Below are positions 54,746 to 64,000 of a stretch of 64,000 nucleotides of DNA, piece by piece. Position 1 is the stretch's first letter. Every line of letters starts with the position of its first letter. The DNA is from UBA1858 sp965262455. Its GTDB lineage: Bacteria; Pseudomonadota; Gammaproteobacteria; UBA4575. Under the pieces are notes generated by a model, which was given only the letters and a program-made list of their open reading frames with translations, was not told the origin of the DNA and ran no database searches. The stretch lies in contig CBDHFH010000008.1 of NCBI GenBank assembly GCA_965262455.1, forward strand, positions 1,240,001-1,304,000, given 5' to 3'. Made by a program: the position numbers and the translations under genes.

Positions 54746-55783
54746 TTATTTTTTTATAGTTTCTTCTATTGTTTCTAGTTTTTTTGCCATTTTATTTACG
54801 CGTTTAAACAAACTATCTATGTCTTTATAACGTGTTGCACTTCTAAGCCAACCTTTAATATCTTGTAGCGCTGTGCCAGATGAGTACAAACCCGGCTTTT
54901 CAATTGACTGACGCACTGCACTCATACCAGAAATTTGAACTCCATCGGCAATTGTAATATGGCCCTTAATGCCCGATGCTGCACCTATGGCACAATGCTT
55001 ACCAATAATGGCACTGCCGGCAATGCCTGCACAACCTGCAACTGCTGTGTGGTCTCCAATGATAACATTGTGTCCAATTTGAATTTGGTTATCTAATTTT
55101 ACACCATTACCAATCATTGTATCTTTTAATGCGCCGCGGTCGATTGCAGTATTAGCGCCTACTTCAACATCATCACCAAGCACTACACGACCGAGCTGGG
55201 GTATTTTTTCCCAGACACCGTTATTATCAGCCAGACCAAAGCCATCACTTCCTAGTACAACTCCAGGATGAAGTATCACTCTTTGCCCGATAATGCTAGG
55301 GCCAACAATGGTCACTCTTGCAATCAATCTTGATGACGCACCCAATGTAATGGGTGCAGTAATAATCGAACCTGCTCCTATATAACAATTCGCGCCGATT
55401 GAGCATGGCTCACTTATGACAACATTTGGCCCTATAAAAACATTTTCACCAATATCACACTGTTCATGCACTATCGCTGACGCATGTATACCTGCTAAAA
55501 ATTCTTGTTCGGGATGGAGAAGTTTTGCTGCGCGAGCAAAACTAAGGTAAGGATTATTTGACACAATTGCAGGCATCTCACATTCTGCAACCAACCCCTC
55601 AGGGACGATGACCGCACTTGCGTGAGTCTCTTTTAGTTTATTTAGGTACTGATTTGAGGCAACAAATGACAAGCTTCCTATGCCTGCATCGTCGAGGTCT
55701 GACACATGTGTGAGTTTAACTTGAGCATCACCAATAACTTTGGCGTGTAACTCTCGAGCAATCTCATCAACTGTATAAGGCAT
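54746..55783 (-). CDS. lpxD: UDP-3-O-acylglucosamine N-acyltransferase
   Basis: Third lipid A acylation enzyme. An N-terminal uridine-binding domain (about 1-95) precedes hexapeptide repeats forming a beta helix, then a C-terminal helix. The catalytic His is H238 in QIQIGHNVIIGDHT, and GFGLADNNGVWEKIPQLG is the conserved loop. 345 residues. If the acceptor sugar is UDP-GlcNAc3N, LpxD would acylate the 2-amine after LpxC deacetylation. It lies 22 bases before fabZ. Confidence 0.96.
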   Translation of the reverse strand: MPYTVDEIARELHAKVIGDAQVKLTHVSDLDDAGIGSLSFVASNQYLNKLKETHASAVIVPEGLVAECEMPAIVSNNPYLSFARAAKLLHPEQEFLAGIHASAIVHEQCDIGENVFIGPNVVISEPCSIGANCYIGAGSIITAPITLGASSRLIARVTIVGPSIIGQRVILHPGVVLGSDGFGLADNNGVWEKIPQLGRVVLGDDVEVGANTAIDRGALKDTMIGNGVKLDNQIQIGHNVIIGDHTAVAGCAGIAGSAIIGKHCAIGAASGIKGHITIADGVQISGMSAVRQSIEKPGLYSSGTALQDIKGWLRSATRYKDIDSLFKRVNKMAKKLETIEETIKK

Positions 55784-55807
55784 AGCATTAATGCACGTTC
55801 ACACTTC

Positions 55808-56314
55808 TTACTGTCCTGAATTTAATCTCTGTAGAATTTCATCCGTGATATCTACCGTTGGACTTGCATATAGTACTGCTTGCGTCAGCACTAAATCATA
55901 TTTTTGCTGTTCAGAGAAAGTTTTTATCACTTCATATACTTTCTTTTGCAACGCGCCTATTTCTTCATTACGACGAATATTAATATCTTCACGATATTCA
56001 TCTCGCATGCGATTATGCTCACGTTTTTTACTTAAAATATCTCTTTCCAGTTGAACACGGTTGGCCTCACTCATTATGCTGCCATCGTTTTTGAGTTTTT
56101 CTTCCATTTTCAGAATAGCATCTCTTGAGGCGCTGAGTTGTTTATCCCTACTAGAAAATTCACTTTCAAGCGCTTGTCGAACTGCCTGCCCTTGTCGTGA
56201 CTGTTCCATCAACTTGCCAAAATTAACATAGCCAATTTTAGATTCAGCATGCACATTAAAAGCCGAACCTATACTCATGCATATTAATAAAACAATAATT
56301 CTTTTTATATTCAA
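55808..56314 (-). CDS. skp: Periplasmic OmpH/Skp-family chaperone
   Basis: Trimeric chaperone that carries unfolded outer-membrane proteins to the BAM complex. Signal peptide about 1-23 (FNVHAES), then SKIGYVNFGKLMEQSRQGQ, followed by a long charged helical arm (about 50-125) and VLTQAVLYASPTVDITDEIL at the end. 168 residues. It lies between bamA and lpxD as usual. Confidence 0.93.
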   Translation of the reverse strand: MNIKRIIVLLICMSIGSAFNVHAESKIGYVNFGKLMEQSRQGQAVRQALESEFSSRDKQLSASRDAILKMEEKLKNDGSIMSEANRVQLERDILSKKREHNRMRDEYREDINIRRNEEIGALQKKVYEVIKTFSEQQKYDLVLTQAVLYASPTVDITDEILQRLNSGQ

Positions 56315-56329
56315 GATCGCTCTCCTGAT

Positions 56330-58618
56330 TTAAAAACTGGTGCCAAATTCAAACTGAAAAGCTTCAGTTTCATCTTCTTCATCATCATTGAAGGGGCTTG
56401 CTAGACTAAACGTAATACCACCAAGCCCTGTAATCAAATTAACCTCTAAGCCGGCACTCCCTCTTAGTTCACTTGTTTCAAATTCATCGTAATCTTCAAA
56501 TACATTGCCCACATCAGCAAAAATTCCAAACCTTAGTCGGGTAGCAGGTGCTAACGCTGGAATAGGAAAGTACAATTCTACACCCGCAGTGGTGAGAAAA
56601 TTACCACCGAAAGCATCATCTCCTGAGTCCTGAGGACCCAGTGTATTATCTCTAAAGCCCCTAACAGAGCCGGTACCACCCGCACGAAACTTTTCAAAGA
56701 ACGGCAAATCAGTCGTACTGCCGAATCGATCTCCATAACCTAATTCAGAGCGGGTCGCAAAGGTAAAAGTTTCATTCAGTGGAAGCAACCAAACATGTTG
56801 ATGATCGACTTTATAGTATTCTAAATCACTGCCTGGCACAGTCACTTCTAGTCTAGCGCGCTGAAAAAACCCTTTGGTGCCAAACGTTCTTCTATTGCGG
56901 CTGTCGTGCGTATAAATACCCGTTACGTTAAAGTTGAGAAAATCGTTACCGTTCTCATCAAGAAACTCATTCACCTCATCCGAGGTGTTGCTGTTAGTTG
57001 TAATATCAGTTGTTCTTATATCACCAACTAAACTTACTCTATCCACCTCTGTCAGCGGTATTCCATAATTAGCACGCAAGCTGAACCGATCAGAATCAAA
57101 GTCAGAAATATCGGCTTCTTCAGCATCTGTTGAAACATAACTGAATCCAAAGCCCCTGCTAACACCATCAATTGTGTAGTAAGGATCTGTGTAAGCAACA
57201 TCGTAAACCGTATTCACACTACTGGTATTAATTGAGAAAGCCACTGACTTACCCGTGCCAAGAAAATTGTCCTGACTGACACTGGTTGTAATAACAGCGC
57301 CTTGACTGTCTGATAGACCTGCCCCGATAGAAAAGCTACCTGCCAAACGTTCAGACACTTCAACAGTCAAATCGACAAAATCATCTTCACCAGGTATTTT
57401 AACTGTTTCTATTTCTGCTGCTTCGACAAATGCTAATCGCTGTATTCTTGCCCGCGAAGCATCAATGCCGTTCTGATAGTACCAGCCACCCTCCATTTGG
57501 CGAAGTTCACGACGAAATACTTCATCACGGCTATACTGATTGCCGACGATATCAATACGTCTGACATAAACTCGTTTACCAGGGTCAATAAAAAAAGTCA
57601 GGCTGACGGTTTTATCTTCATCATTTACGTCCGGCACTGGGTTAACTCTAGCAAATGCATAACCATCATTTGCAAACCTAGCAGAAATTCGATTTGATGA
57701 ACTTACCACTTGCCTGCGCGAAAAAATTTCACCCACCTCTACTGCGAGCAACTCATTCAGTTCAGCATCAGAGACATCATAGTTGCCCGCTAATTTGACT
57801 TCGCTAAGCGTATACTGATCCCCTTCATTTACATTGATTGTAATGAATATATCTTTCTTATCAGATGTAATTGAAACTTGAGTAGAATCGACTGAAAAAT
57901 TCAAATACCCAGTATCTAAGTATTCTGAACGTAATGTTTCTAAATCGCCAGACAACCTTTGTTTTGAATATTTATCATTATCTGCAAACCACAACTTCCA
58001 AAATGGTTTATTGCCCGATTCAAATTTCTTTTTGAGTTTTTTGTCAGTGTAAACTGTATTGCCAACAATATTAACGCTACGTATTTTTGCTGCTTTACCC
58101 TCAGCAATTTGAATTTCTACATCTACTCGATTACGTTCCAGTTCTGTGGTGATTGTTTTCAGCTGGACATTATATTTTCCACGGGCAAAGTATTGTTGTA
58201 GCAACTCATTTTCTAATCGTTCAAGTACGGAACGATTTAACACCCTCCCTGGCGCAATACCAATATCGGTTAAGCTTTCGATTAGCTGTTCATCAGGGAT
58301 ATCTTTGTTGCCAATAATATCGAGTGAAGCTATGCCAGGCCGTTCCCTTAAAACTACAACCAAAACTGATTTATCGCGTCGCAGTTGCACATCGCTGAAT
58401 AATTCAGTTTTATATAATTCACGTATGATATTTGCCGAGTCAGTATCGTTATAAACATCACCCACTTTTATCGGGATGTATGTAAATACTGTACCTGGAT
58501 CAATTCTCTCTAAACCTTCAATGACAATATCCTGCACTTTAAATGGCGCAGCGATTGCAGAGTTTAAAATTACTATCAAAAATAGAGCGAGTAATAGGTT
58601 TATTATTCTTATTATCAC
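56330..58618 (-). CDS. bamA: Outer membrane assembly factor BamA
   Basis: Central Omp85 barrel of the BAM complex. Signal peptide about 1-23 (NSAIAAPFKV), five POTRA domains (about 24-420), then a 16-strand barrel. The loop-6 motif VRGFRDNTLGPQ lies near residue 650 and the chain ends FEFGTSF with the C-terminal Phe expected of outer-membrane barrels. Acidic inserts (ADISDFDSD, DEEDETEAF) mark the loops. 762 residues, somewhat short of E. coli. Confidence 0.97.
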   Translation of the reverse strand: MIIRIINLLLALFLIVILNSAIAAPFKVQDIVIEGLERIDPGTVFTYIPIKVGDVYNDTDSANIIRELYKTELFSDVQLRRDKSVLVVVLRERPGIASLDIIGNKDIPDEQLIESLTDIGIAPGRVLNRSVLERLENELLQQYFARGKYNVQLKTITTELERNRVDVEIQIAEGKAAKIRSVNIVGNTVYTDKKLKKKFESGNKPFWKLWFADNDKYSKQRLSGDLETLRSEYLDTGYLNFSVDSTQVSITSDKKDIFITINVNEGDQYTLSEVKLAGNYDVSDAELNELLAVEVGEIFSRRQVVSSSNRISARFANDGYAFARVNPVPDVNDEDKTVSLTFFIDPGKRVYVRRIDIVGNQYSRDEVFRRELRQMEGGWYYQNGIDASRARIQRLAFVEAAEIETVKIPGEDDFVDLTVEVSERLAGSFSIGAGLSDSQGAVITTSVSQDNFLGTGKSVAFSINTSSVNTVYDVAYTDPYYTIDGVSRGFGFSYVSTDAEEADISDFDSDRFSLRANYGIPLTEVDRVSLVGDIRTTDITTNSNTSDEVNEFLDENGNDFLNFNVTGIYTHDSRNRRTFGTKGFFQRARLEVTVPGSDLEYYKVDHQHVWLLPLNETFTFATRSELGYGDRFGSTTDLPFFEKFRAGGTGSVRGFRDNTLGPQDSGDDAFGGNFLTTAGVELYFPIPALAPATRLRFGIFADVGNVFEDYDEFETSELRGSAGLEVNLITGLGGITFSLASPFNDDEEDETEAFQFEFGTSF

Positions 58619-58636
58619 AATTATTATTTTTATGAA

Positions 58637-60001
58637 TTAACTGAATACACGTTGCAGGTCATTATAAAATGCCAGTGACATCAACCCGACTAACATGAAG
58701 ATACCAATTTTTTGTCCCGCGAGCTGCGTCGCCTCGGATACAGGGCTTCCTTTAATTACCTCAACAAAATAGTACAATAAATGACCGCCGTCGAGAATCG
58801 GGACAGGCAATAAGTTAAGTATACCAATACTGATACTAATTATTGCGAGTGTGCTAAGAAAAGTTGCTAATCCCAATACCGCGGATAGGCCAGCATATTC
58901 TGCTATTGAAATTGGCCCACTTATATTTTTTACTGACGCCTGACCAGTGATTAGTTTTGCGAGTAATTTGACTGTCAGTACACTCATATCGAGCGTTTTA
59001 GTCACCCCCTTAACGAGAGCGCCAAGCGGGCCTTCTTTAATTATCACGACCCTTTTTTGCCGCTCCGTTTCGTTAATCCATGGGTAGGCACCGATACGGC
59101 CTACTTCTTGCCCATCCACGATGTCAGTCGCCGGTATGATTGGCATATTTAATGTTTGTCCATCACGTAAAATTTCTAGTTCTATTCTCTGCCCGGGATG
59201 GTTTTGAACAATCTTCACCCACTCCGCCCAATCAGTAACAAGCTCACCATTTGCCGCCAAAATCGCATCGCCCTCAATAAATCCTTGCGCTTTTGCCGCA
59301 CTTTGCTTAGTAAATTTACCTAATTTGGCGTCGAGTGATAGACGCCAAGGTTCAACCCCGATCTTTTCTAATGGACTGCCCTCATCGAGCAACATTTTAG
59401 TATCTGATAGATCGAGTAATACCCGTGACATTTGATTTGAAGCATCTTTCTTTTGCACAGAGACGACACCGGTTTTCAGCCCCTGATTAATCATTTCGAT
59501 ACTCGCGTCTTCCCATGTAAACACGGCTTCATTATTCACTTGAGTTATCACGTCGCCGGCTGTTAATCCTGCTTGATAAGCAAGGCCGCCTTTCTCTACT
59601 TTGCCTACTTCCGGCACTATTCCCTGAACACCGACAAGATACATGCAGGCATACGCGAAAATAGCAAAAATGAAATTAAATATTGGTCCCGCAGCAACCA
59701 CCGCAATGCGCGTCCCTACGGGCTTACGGTTAAATGCCATAGATTGCTCAGAAGGCAGCACTTTGCCTTCTCTTTCATCCAGCATCTTCACATATCCACC
59801 CAATGGAATCGAAGCAAGCACATATTCCACCTGGCTCTTGGGTGAAATATATTTTGCAATCGGTTTGCCAAACCCGACAGAAAATCGCAGCACTTTCACC
59901 CCTAATAGTCGCGCTACAATAAAATGACCATACTCATGAACTGTGACGATAATACTGATAGCAATAATAAATGAGGCAATGCTGATTAAAAAAGTAGTCA
60001 T
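58637..60001 (-). CDS. rseP: Site-2 metalloprotease RseP
   Basis: Intramembrane protease that cleaves RseA to release sigmaE and removes remnant signal peptides. The zinc motif HEYGH is at 22-26 in the first membrane helix; the third ligand Asp is in PVPILDGGHLLYYFVE near 405. Two periplasmic PDZ domains lie between (about 115-310), with GLAYQAGLTAGDVI and AKAQGFIEGDAILA. 454 residues. Directly upstream of bamA on the same strand. Confidence 0.96.
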   Translation of the reverse strand: MTTFLISIASFIIAISIIVTVHEYGHFIVARLLGVKVLRFSVGFGKPIAKYISPKSQVEYVLASIPLGGYVKMLDEREGKVLPSEQSMAFNRKPVGTRIAVVAAGPIFNFIFAIFAYACMYLVGVQGIVPEVGKVEKGGLAYQAGLTAGDVITQVNNEAVFTWEDASIEMINQGLKTGVVSVQKKDASNQMSRVLLDLSDTKMLLDEGSPLEKIGVEPWRLSLDAKLGKFTKQSAAKAQGFIEGDAILAANGELVTDWAEWVKIVQNHPGQRIELEILRDGQTLNMPIIPATDIVDGQEVGRIGAYPWINETERQKRVVIIKEGPLGALVKGVTKTLDMSVLTVKLLAKLITGQASVKNISGPISIAEYAGLSAVLGLATFLSTLAIISISIGILNLLPVPILDGGHLLYYFVEVIKGSPVSEATQLAGQKIGIFMLVGLMSLAFYNDLQRVFS

Positions 60002-60019
60002 AATAAAAACAAAAATAGA

Positions 60020-61222
60020 TTAAGCTATTTGTAAAATTCTTTGATGAGTAACTTGGCGGGCTTGTTGGTCAACATCTATTATAGCTTCGACGCTATTAGC
60101 ATTGACAGGTTCAACCCTCTCAACAACATCGGCAACAACCTCATAAATTTGGGTGAAAGTAATATGCTCATCTAAAAATGATTGTACAGCGATTTCATTC
60201 GCTGCATTCATGACGGTAGGCGCGGTTCCTCCAACATTTTGCACGTCTATAGCAAGTTCCAGGCAGGGAAAACGCTTTAAATCAGGCTGAAAAAATTCAA
60301 GTCCACTATGTTGCGTCATATCTAACCCGGACACTCCTGAATTGATTCTTTGTGGCCATGCCATCGCGTGGGCAATCGGGACGCGCATATCCGGATATCC
60401 CATATGTGCCAAAATGGATCCATCGCGATAGGTCACCATGGCATGAACAATGGATTGCGGATGAATCACTACAGTGACTCTTGCAGCCTCTAGTCCGAAT
60501 AACAAACATGCTTCAATGACTTCAAGCCCTTTATTCATCATGGTTGCAGAATCCACCGATATTTTCCTTCCCATTGCCCATTTTGGATGAGCACACGCCT
60601 GATCCGGAGTAACAGTGGGGAGCTCAGATAACGCTGTAGTTAAAAAAGGACCGCCCGACGCGGTCAGTGTGACTTGAGTGATGTGCTTTATCACCTCATC
60701 ATTTGCATGGTTATGCATGCACTGAAATACTGCGTTGTGTTCGCTATCAATTGGCAGCAGTGTTGCCTCGTGCTGACGTGCCGTTGCAATTAAAAGCTCA
60801 CCCGACATCACCAAGGCTTCTTTGTTTGCTAGCAATACCGTTTTACCTGCTTGTGCGGCCGCTAGTGTTGACAACAGACCTGCTGCTCCCACGATTGCCG
60901 CCATGACACAATCGACTTCGGGTAATGTGACTATCTCATTCAGACCCTGTGAGCCAATAATAACTGTGGGTATTTTTTCTAACTGCGTGAGTTGTTTGAT
61001 TTGTGATTTAAATTTATCACCTGCATGCGCGTCGGTGACAACAACATAACTTGGAGCAAACTGTTTTACTTGGATCAATAATTCCTCAATAGAGTGTCGA
61101 GCACCCAATGCCACCACATGAAATCGCTCAGGATTTCTTGCCACAATGTCCAGGGTACTCTTGCCAACACTCCCAGTGGAACCAAGTATGGCGATACCTG
61201 TTGAATGATAGTCGTCTTGCAT
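60020..61222 (-). CDS. dxr: 1-deoxy-D-xylulose 5-phosphate reductoisomerase
   Basis: Second MEP-pathway enzyme, NADPH and divalent metal dependent. The nucleotide loop GSTGSVGKSTLDIV is at 14-27, LANKEALV and PIDSEHNAVFQCM follow, and the substrate loop is PKWAMGRKISVDSATMMNKG in two parts. 400 residues, complete. Located between cdsA (3 bases) and rseP (18 bases) in the usual order. With ispD and ispF in this window three MEP steps are represented. Confidence 0.97.
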   Translation of the reverse strand: MQDDYHSTGIAILGSTGSVGKSTLDIVARNPERFHVVALGARHSIEELLIQVKQFAPSYVVVTDAHAGDKFKSQIKQLTQLEKIPTVIIGSQGLNEIVTLPEVDCVMAAIVGAAGLLSTLAAAQAGKTVLLANKEALVMSGELLIATARQHEATLLPIDSEHNAVFQCMHNHANDEVIKHITQVTLTASGGPFLTTALSELPTVTPDQACAHPKWAMGRKISVDSATMMNKGLEVIEACLLFGLEAARVTVVIHPQSIVHAMVTYRDGSILAHMGYPDMRVPIAHAMAWPQRINSGVSGLDMTQHSGLEFFQPDLKRFPCLELAIDVQNVGGTAPTVMNAANEIAVQSFLDEHITFTQIYEVVADVVERVEPVNANSVEAIIDVDQQARQVTHQRILQIA

Positions 61223-61225
61223 CGC

Positions 61226-62035
61226 TTAATATAACCAATAGAGCCCAAGCATAAAGCCGGGTGACGCTGCAAGTAAACTGTCAATACGATCTAACACGCC
61301 ACCATGCCCGGGGATAATCGAACCACTATCTTTCATGCCAGCATTACGCTTTAATAAACTTTCAAATAAGTCGCCCACCACTGAGATTAAAACACTAAAT
61401 ACACATAAAAGTACAAAGTAAACAGCCAATCCCCAAACTAATTTTTCTTGCCACAAATAAATACCTACCAATGAAAATAACAAAGTGCCTATTACCGCAC
61501 CGAGCACGCCTTCACGTGTTTTACCAGGACTTAATTCTTCCGAGAGTTTATTTCGGCCAAATTTTTTACCAGTAAAATAGGCGCTAATATCAGCCACCCA
61601 TATTAATAAAAATAAAAACAACAGTAACAACGGCTGCTGATTATGCAAACTCAACATAGCCAACCATCCAACCACTAATACAAAGTAACCACTATAATGA
61701 AGAAAACTATCTAATAAATAATTCCCTAACCATGATGATTGATAAAAAGACAACAACAAAAGAATAAATACCCAATATAAACTACCCACAAACATCACCA
61801 AACGAATGTGGTTGTCCTGCAGAGCAAACCAACAAGTTGCAATTAGTCCCGCACAAACAACAACATACATGACACGCGCAAAAGTGGTTTTGACAACCAT
61901 AGTCGCCCACTCCCAAGCACCCAATAATGCGATCGATCCTAGCAATAGCGCAAACCAAGGAGACCGCATATACAACACTGACAAGATTACAGCTGGGGCA
62001 AGAATGACTGCACTAATTATGCGTAACTTAAGCAT
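61226..62035 (-). CDS. cdsA: Phosphatidate cytidylyltransferase
   Basis: Makes CDP-diacylglycerol from phosphatidate and CTP; polytopic inner-membrane enzyme with about eight hydrophobic segments. The C-terminal signature is clear: SLLKRNAGMKDSG, then PGHGGVLDRIDSLL. 269 residues. It overlaps uppS by 8 bases and is followed by dxr after 3 bases, so these genes are tightly coupled. Its CTP substrate depends on PyrG. Confidence 0.95.
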   Translation of the reverse strand: MLKLRIISAVILAPAVILSVLYMRSPWFALLLGSIALLGAWEWATMVVKTTFARVMYVVVCAGLIATCWFALQDNHIRLVMFVGSLYWVFILLLLSFYQSSWLGNYLLDSFLHYSGYFVLVVGWLAMLSLHNQQPLLLLFLFLLIWVADISAYFTGKKFGRNKLSEELSPGKTREGVLGAVIGTLLFSLVGIYLWQEKLVWGLAVYFVLLCVFSVLISVVGDLFESLLKRNAGMKDSGSIIPGHGGVLDRIDSLLAASPGFMLGLYWLY

Positions 62036-62768
62036 TCGGCATCTCTTCTAACTGTTCTTGCGTTAGACCAAATTTACGTTTGCGGCGCCCATACTCTTCA
62101 AGCGCCAAGTGCAATTGTTGCTGATCAAACTCAGGCCAAAAGACATCGGTATAATAGAACTCAGTATAAGCCGCCTGCCAAATGAGAAAGTTACTTATTC
62201 GTTGTTCCCCGGCAGTTCGAATTAGTAAATCAGGATCTGGAATGGATGCTGTTGATAAATGATCAGAAAAAAGTTTTTCATTTATATCTTCTACTGTTAA
62301 ATTGCCGGCTGCAACTTGCTTACACAATTGTTGACATGCGTGCACAATATCCCAACGCCCCCCATAATTTGCAGCAATATTTAACTGAAAGTCATCATTG
62401 CTCGAAGTGATTTGCTCAGAATGTTCTATCTTATCCTGTAGTTTTTGACTAAATTGTTTGCGGTCACCCAGGAACTGCAATTTAATCCCATTATCGACCA
62501 AACTTTTCACTTCTTTTTCTAGTGACGTAATAAATAGATCCATTAGAGAAGTGACTTCAGATTTAGGGCGCTTCCAATTTTCACTACTGAAGGCAAATAA
62601 AGTTAATATTTTAACGCCAGCATTCGCACTTGCCTCTATTGTCATTTTAACTGCTTTGACACCCTCGCGGTGCCCAGCAGTGCGAGGTAAAAATCTTTTT
62701 TTTGCCCAACGCCCATTGCCATCCATGACGATTGCTACGTGATGTGGGATGGATTTATTATCAGACAT
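62028..62768 (-). CDS. uppS: (2E,6E)-farnesyl-diphosphate-specific undecaprenyl diphosphate synthase
   Basis: cis-Prenyltransferase making the C55 lipid carrier for peptidoglycan and O-antigen. The catalytic Asp is D16 in VMDGNGRWAKKR; LTLFAFSSENWKRP, AANYGGRWDI and PDLLIRTAGEQRISNFL are intact. 246 residues. Overlaps cdsA by 8 bases and lies 41 bases after frr. Confidence 0.97.
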   Translation of the reverse strand: MSDNKSIPHHVAIVMDGNGRWAKKRFLPRTAGHREGVKAVKMTIEASANAGVKILTLFAFSSENWKRPKSEVTSLMDLFITSLEKEVKSLVDNGIKLQFLGDRKQFSQKLQDKIEHSEQITSSNDDFQLNIAANYGGRWDIVHACQQLCKQVAAGNLTVEDINEKLFSDHLSTASIPDPDLLIRTAGEQRISNFLIWQAAYTEFYYTDVFWPEFDQQQLHLALEEYGRRKRKFGLTQEQLEEMPNA

Positions 62769-62809
62769 GTTTATTGCTGTCGCGTAGATTTACGTGACCA
62801 GATAAAGAA

Positions 62810-63367
62810 CTAAATTTCCATCAATTCTTTTTCTTTCGCCGCGAGTAATTCTTCGATTTGCTGAATATGCTTATCAGTGAGTTTTTGCACGACTTCTAAT
62901 GCACCTCGCTCATCGTCTTCAGAAATTTCCTTTTCTTTTACTAGCTCTTTTAAATCAGCATTCGCATCACGACGAATATTGCGCACTGCTACTCGCCCTT
63001 GCTCAGCCTCTTGACGCACTAATTTAACAAAGTCCTTTCTTCTCTCTTCTGTAAGTGCTGGCAGAGGTACACGTATCACGTCACCTGCAGTGACAGGATT
63101 AAGGCCCATATCAGAACTCATTATTGCTTTTTCAATGACTGGCACTAATGCTTTCTCCCATGGGGATACTGCTAACGTTCTCGCATCCTCAACTGACACG
63201 GTTGCAGCCTGAGCAATGGGAACTTCAGAACCATAATAATCCACCATCACATGATCTAGTAAACTTGCATGCGCTCGGCCCGTTCTTATCTTTGTCAGTT
63301 CAGTCTTCAATGACTCAACACTTTTCCCCATGCGCGATTCGGCATCTTTTTTTATATCTTCAATCAT
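62810..63367 (-). CDS. frr: Ribosome recycling factor
   Basis: Splits post-termination ribosomes together with EF-G. The 185-residue protein has the usual three-helix bundle; TELTKIRTGRAHASLLD, VDYYGSEVPIAQAA and RRDANADLKELVKEKEISEDD are characteristic. It follows pyrH by 14 bases on the same strand, the near-universal pyrH-frr pair. Confidence 0.98.
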   Translation of the reverse strand: MIEDIKKDAESRMGKSVESLKTELTKIRTGRAHASLLDHVMVDYYGSEVPIAQAATVSVEDARTLAVSPWEKALVPVIEKAIMSSDMGLNPVTAGDVIRVPLPALTEERRKDFVKLVRQEAEQGRVAVRNIRRDANADLKELVKEKEISEDDERGALEVVQKLTDKHIQQIEELLAAKEKELMEI

Positions 63368-63381
63368 GTTTACTCACTTTT

Positions 63382-64000
63382 TTATTCACTGACAACACAT
63401 GTACCAACATCTTCACCTAATGCAATACGCTTTAAGTCACCCTGATTAAACATATTAAATACTCTAAGCGGAATATTATTATCTCGACACATGACGATCG
63501 CAGTCGCATCCATCACACGTAGCTTATCTTTCAATACTTGGTCATAGGTTAACTGCTTGTACATTTTGGCTTGTGGATTTACTTTCGGATCAGAATCAAA
63601 CACACCATCTACCTTGGTGGCTTTTAACATTAGATCAGCATTTATTTCTATTGCTCTTAAACTTGCTGCTGAATCTGTCGTGAAATAGGGATTCCCTGTG
63701 CCCGCTGCAAATACTACGACACGACCTTTTTCTAAATGGCGCACTGCACGACGACGAATATAGTCTTCACAAACTTGGTTAATTTTCAGTGCCGACATAA
63801 CACGACAGTACTGATCTTCTCTTTCTATCGCATCCTGTAAAGCCAAACAATTTATTACAGTCGCCAACATCCCCATGTGATCAGCTGTCACACGATCCAT
63901 CCCCCCTTGCGCCAAGCCAGCACCCCGAAAAATATTACCGGCACCGATGACAACCGCAATTTGCACATCCAAGCGAATCAACTCAACAATTTCTTTTGCA
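63382..64000 (-). CDS. pyrH: Uridylate kinase, C-terminal part (cut by window edge)
   Basis: Phosphorylates UMP to UDP, hexameric, upstream of CTP synthase in pyrimidine synthesis. The frame stays open to the last base; a methionine-like TTG at 63981 is internal because the preceding AKEIVE also fits the family. About 206 residues are present, with VVIGAGNIFRGAGLA, DHMGMLATVIN, FAAGTGNPYFTTDSAA and KATKVDGVFDSDP. Only the N-terminal part, perhaps 35-45 residues, is missing. Confidence 0.97.
   Translation of the reverse strand, partial: AKEIVELIRLDVQIAVVIGAGNIFRGAGLAQGGMDRVTADHMGMLATVINCLALQDAIEREDQYCRVMSALKINQVCEDYIRRRAVRHLEKGRVVVFAAGTGNPYFTTDSAASLRAIEINADLMLKATKVDGVFDSDPKVNPQAKMYKQLTYDQVLKDKLRVMDATAIVMCRDNNIPLRVFNMFNQGDLKRIALGEDVGTCVVSE

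Noticed and set aside
1..64000. tRNA, rRNA, CRISPR arrays, insertion sequences or prophage
   Set aside because: Intergenic gaps are short and none shows cloverleaf-like, repeat-spacer, transposase or phage gene signatures by eye.

Overview
The window is a gene-dense piece of a gammaproteobacterial chromosome, AT-rich by eye (roughly 40-45% G+C). Indicators are the complete beta-lysyl EF-P modification set (efp, epmA, epmB), LptFG, the outer-membrane/lipid A cluster (bamA-skp-lpxD-fabZ-lpxA), a psd...fimX neighbourhood as I recall it from Pseudomonas, and the order tilS-pyrG-kdsA-eno-ftsB-ispD-ispF. I cannot assign a genus. No rRNA, tRNA, CRISPR array, prophage or insertion sequence is visible, and no gene-free stretch exceeds 300 bases.

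Layout. 1-5511 (minus): asd (cut by the window edge), leuB, leuD, leuC, aroC and prmB. 5572-9669: an SCO/SenC copper chaperone (apparent frameshift), psd, then epmA, efp and the divergent epmB. 9886-13739: a PilZ-like protein and a FimX-type protein, suggesting c-di-GMP control of type IV pili. 13815-19002 (minus): htpX, parC, parE. 19102-31970: an AddA/RecB-like helicase-nuclease, dsbC, xerD, an RDD membrane protein, lptG-lptF, and plus-strand pepA, holC, valS. 31971-35596 is the most accessory-looking part: a possible 25-residue membrane peptide, a LysE exporter, an exported animal-type haem peroxidase, a small secreted histidine-rich protein and a VOC protein. 35613-50206 (minus): tsaB, a DinG-type helicase, ispF, ispD, ftsB, eno, kdsA, pyrG, tilS, accA, dnaE, rnhB. 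50302-53468 (plus): gnnA-gnnB-lpxB. 53465-64000 (minus): lpxA, fabZ, lpxD, skp, bamA, rseP, dxr, cdsA, uppS, frr and pyrH (cut by the edge).

Main points. (1) gnnA-gnnB beside lpxB, facing lpxA, predicts a lipid A built on 2,3-diamino-2,3-dideoxyglucose; LpxA also carries a Met at the hydrocarbon-ruler position, predicting a C10-length 3-acyl chain. (2) The essential gene pyrG is broken by four single-base insertions within about 600 bases, while the reconstructed protein is well conserved; a fifth similar insertion breaks the SCO gene. This looks more like local sequence error than gene decay. (3) The haem peroxidase keeps the whole mammalian-type active site and has a CRP-like palindrome upstream. 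(4) The neighbouring secreted protein should begin with histidine after signal cleavage and has an HPHxxEQPFTR motif, so it may bind metal.
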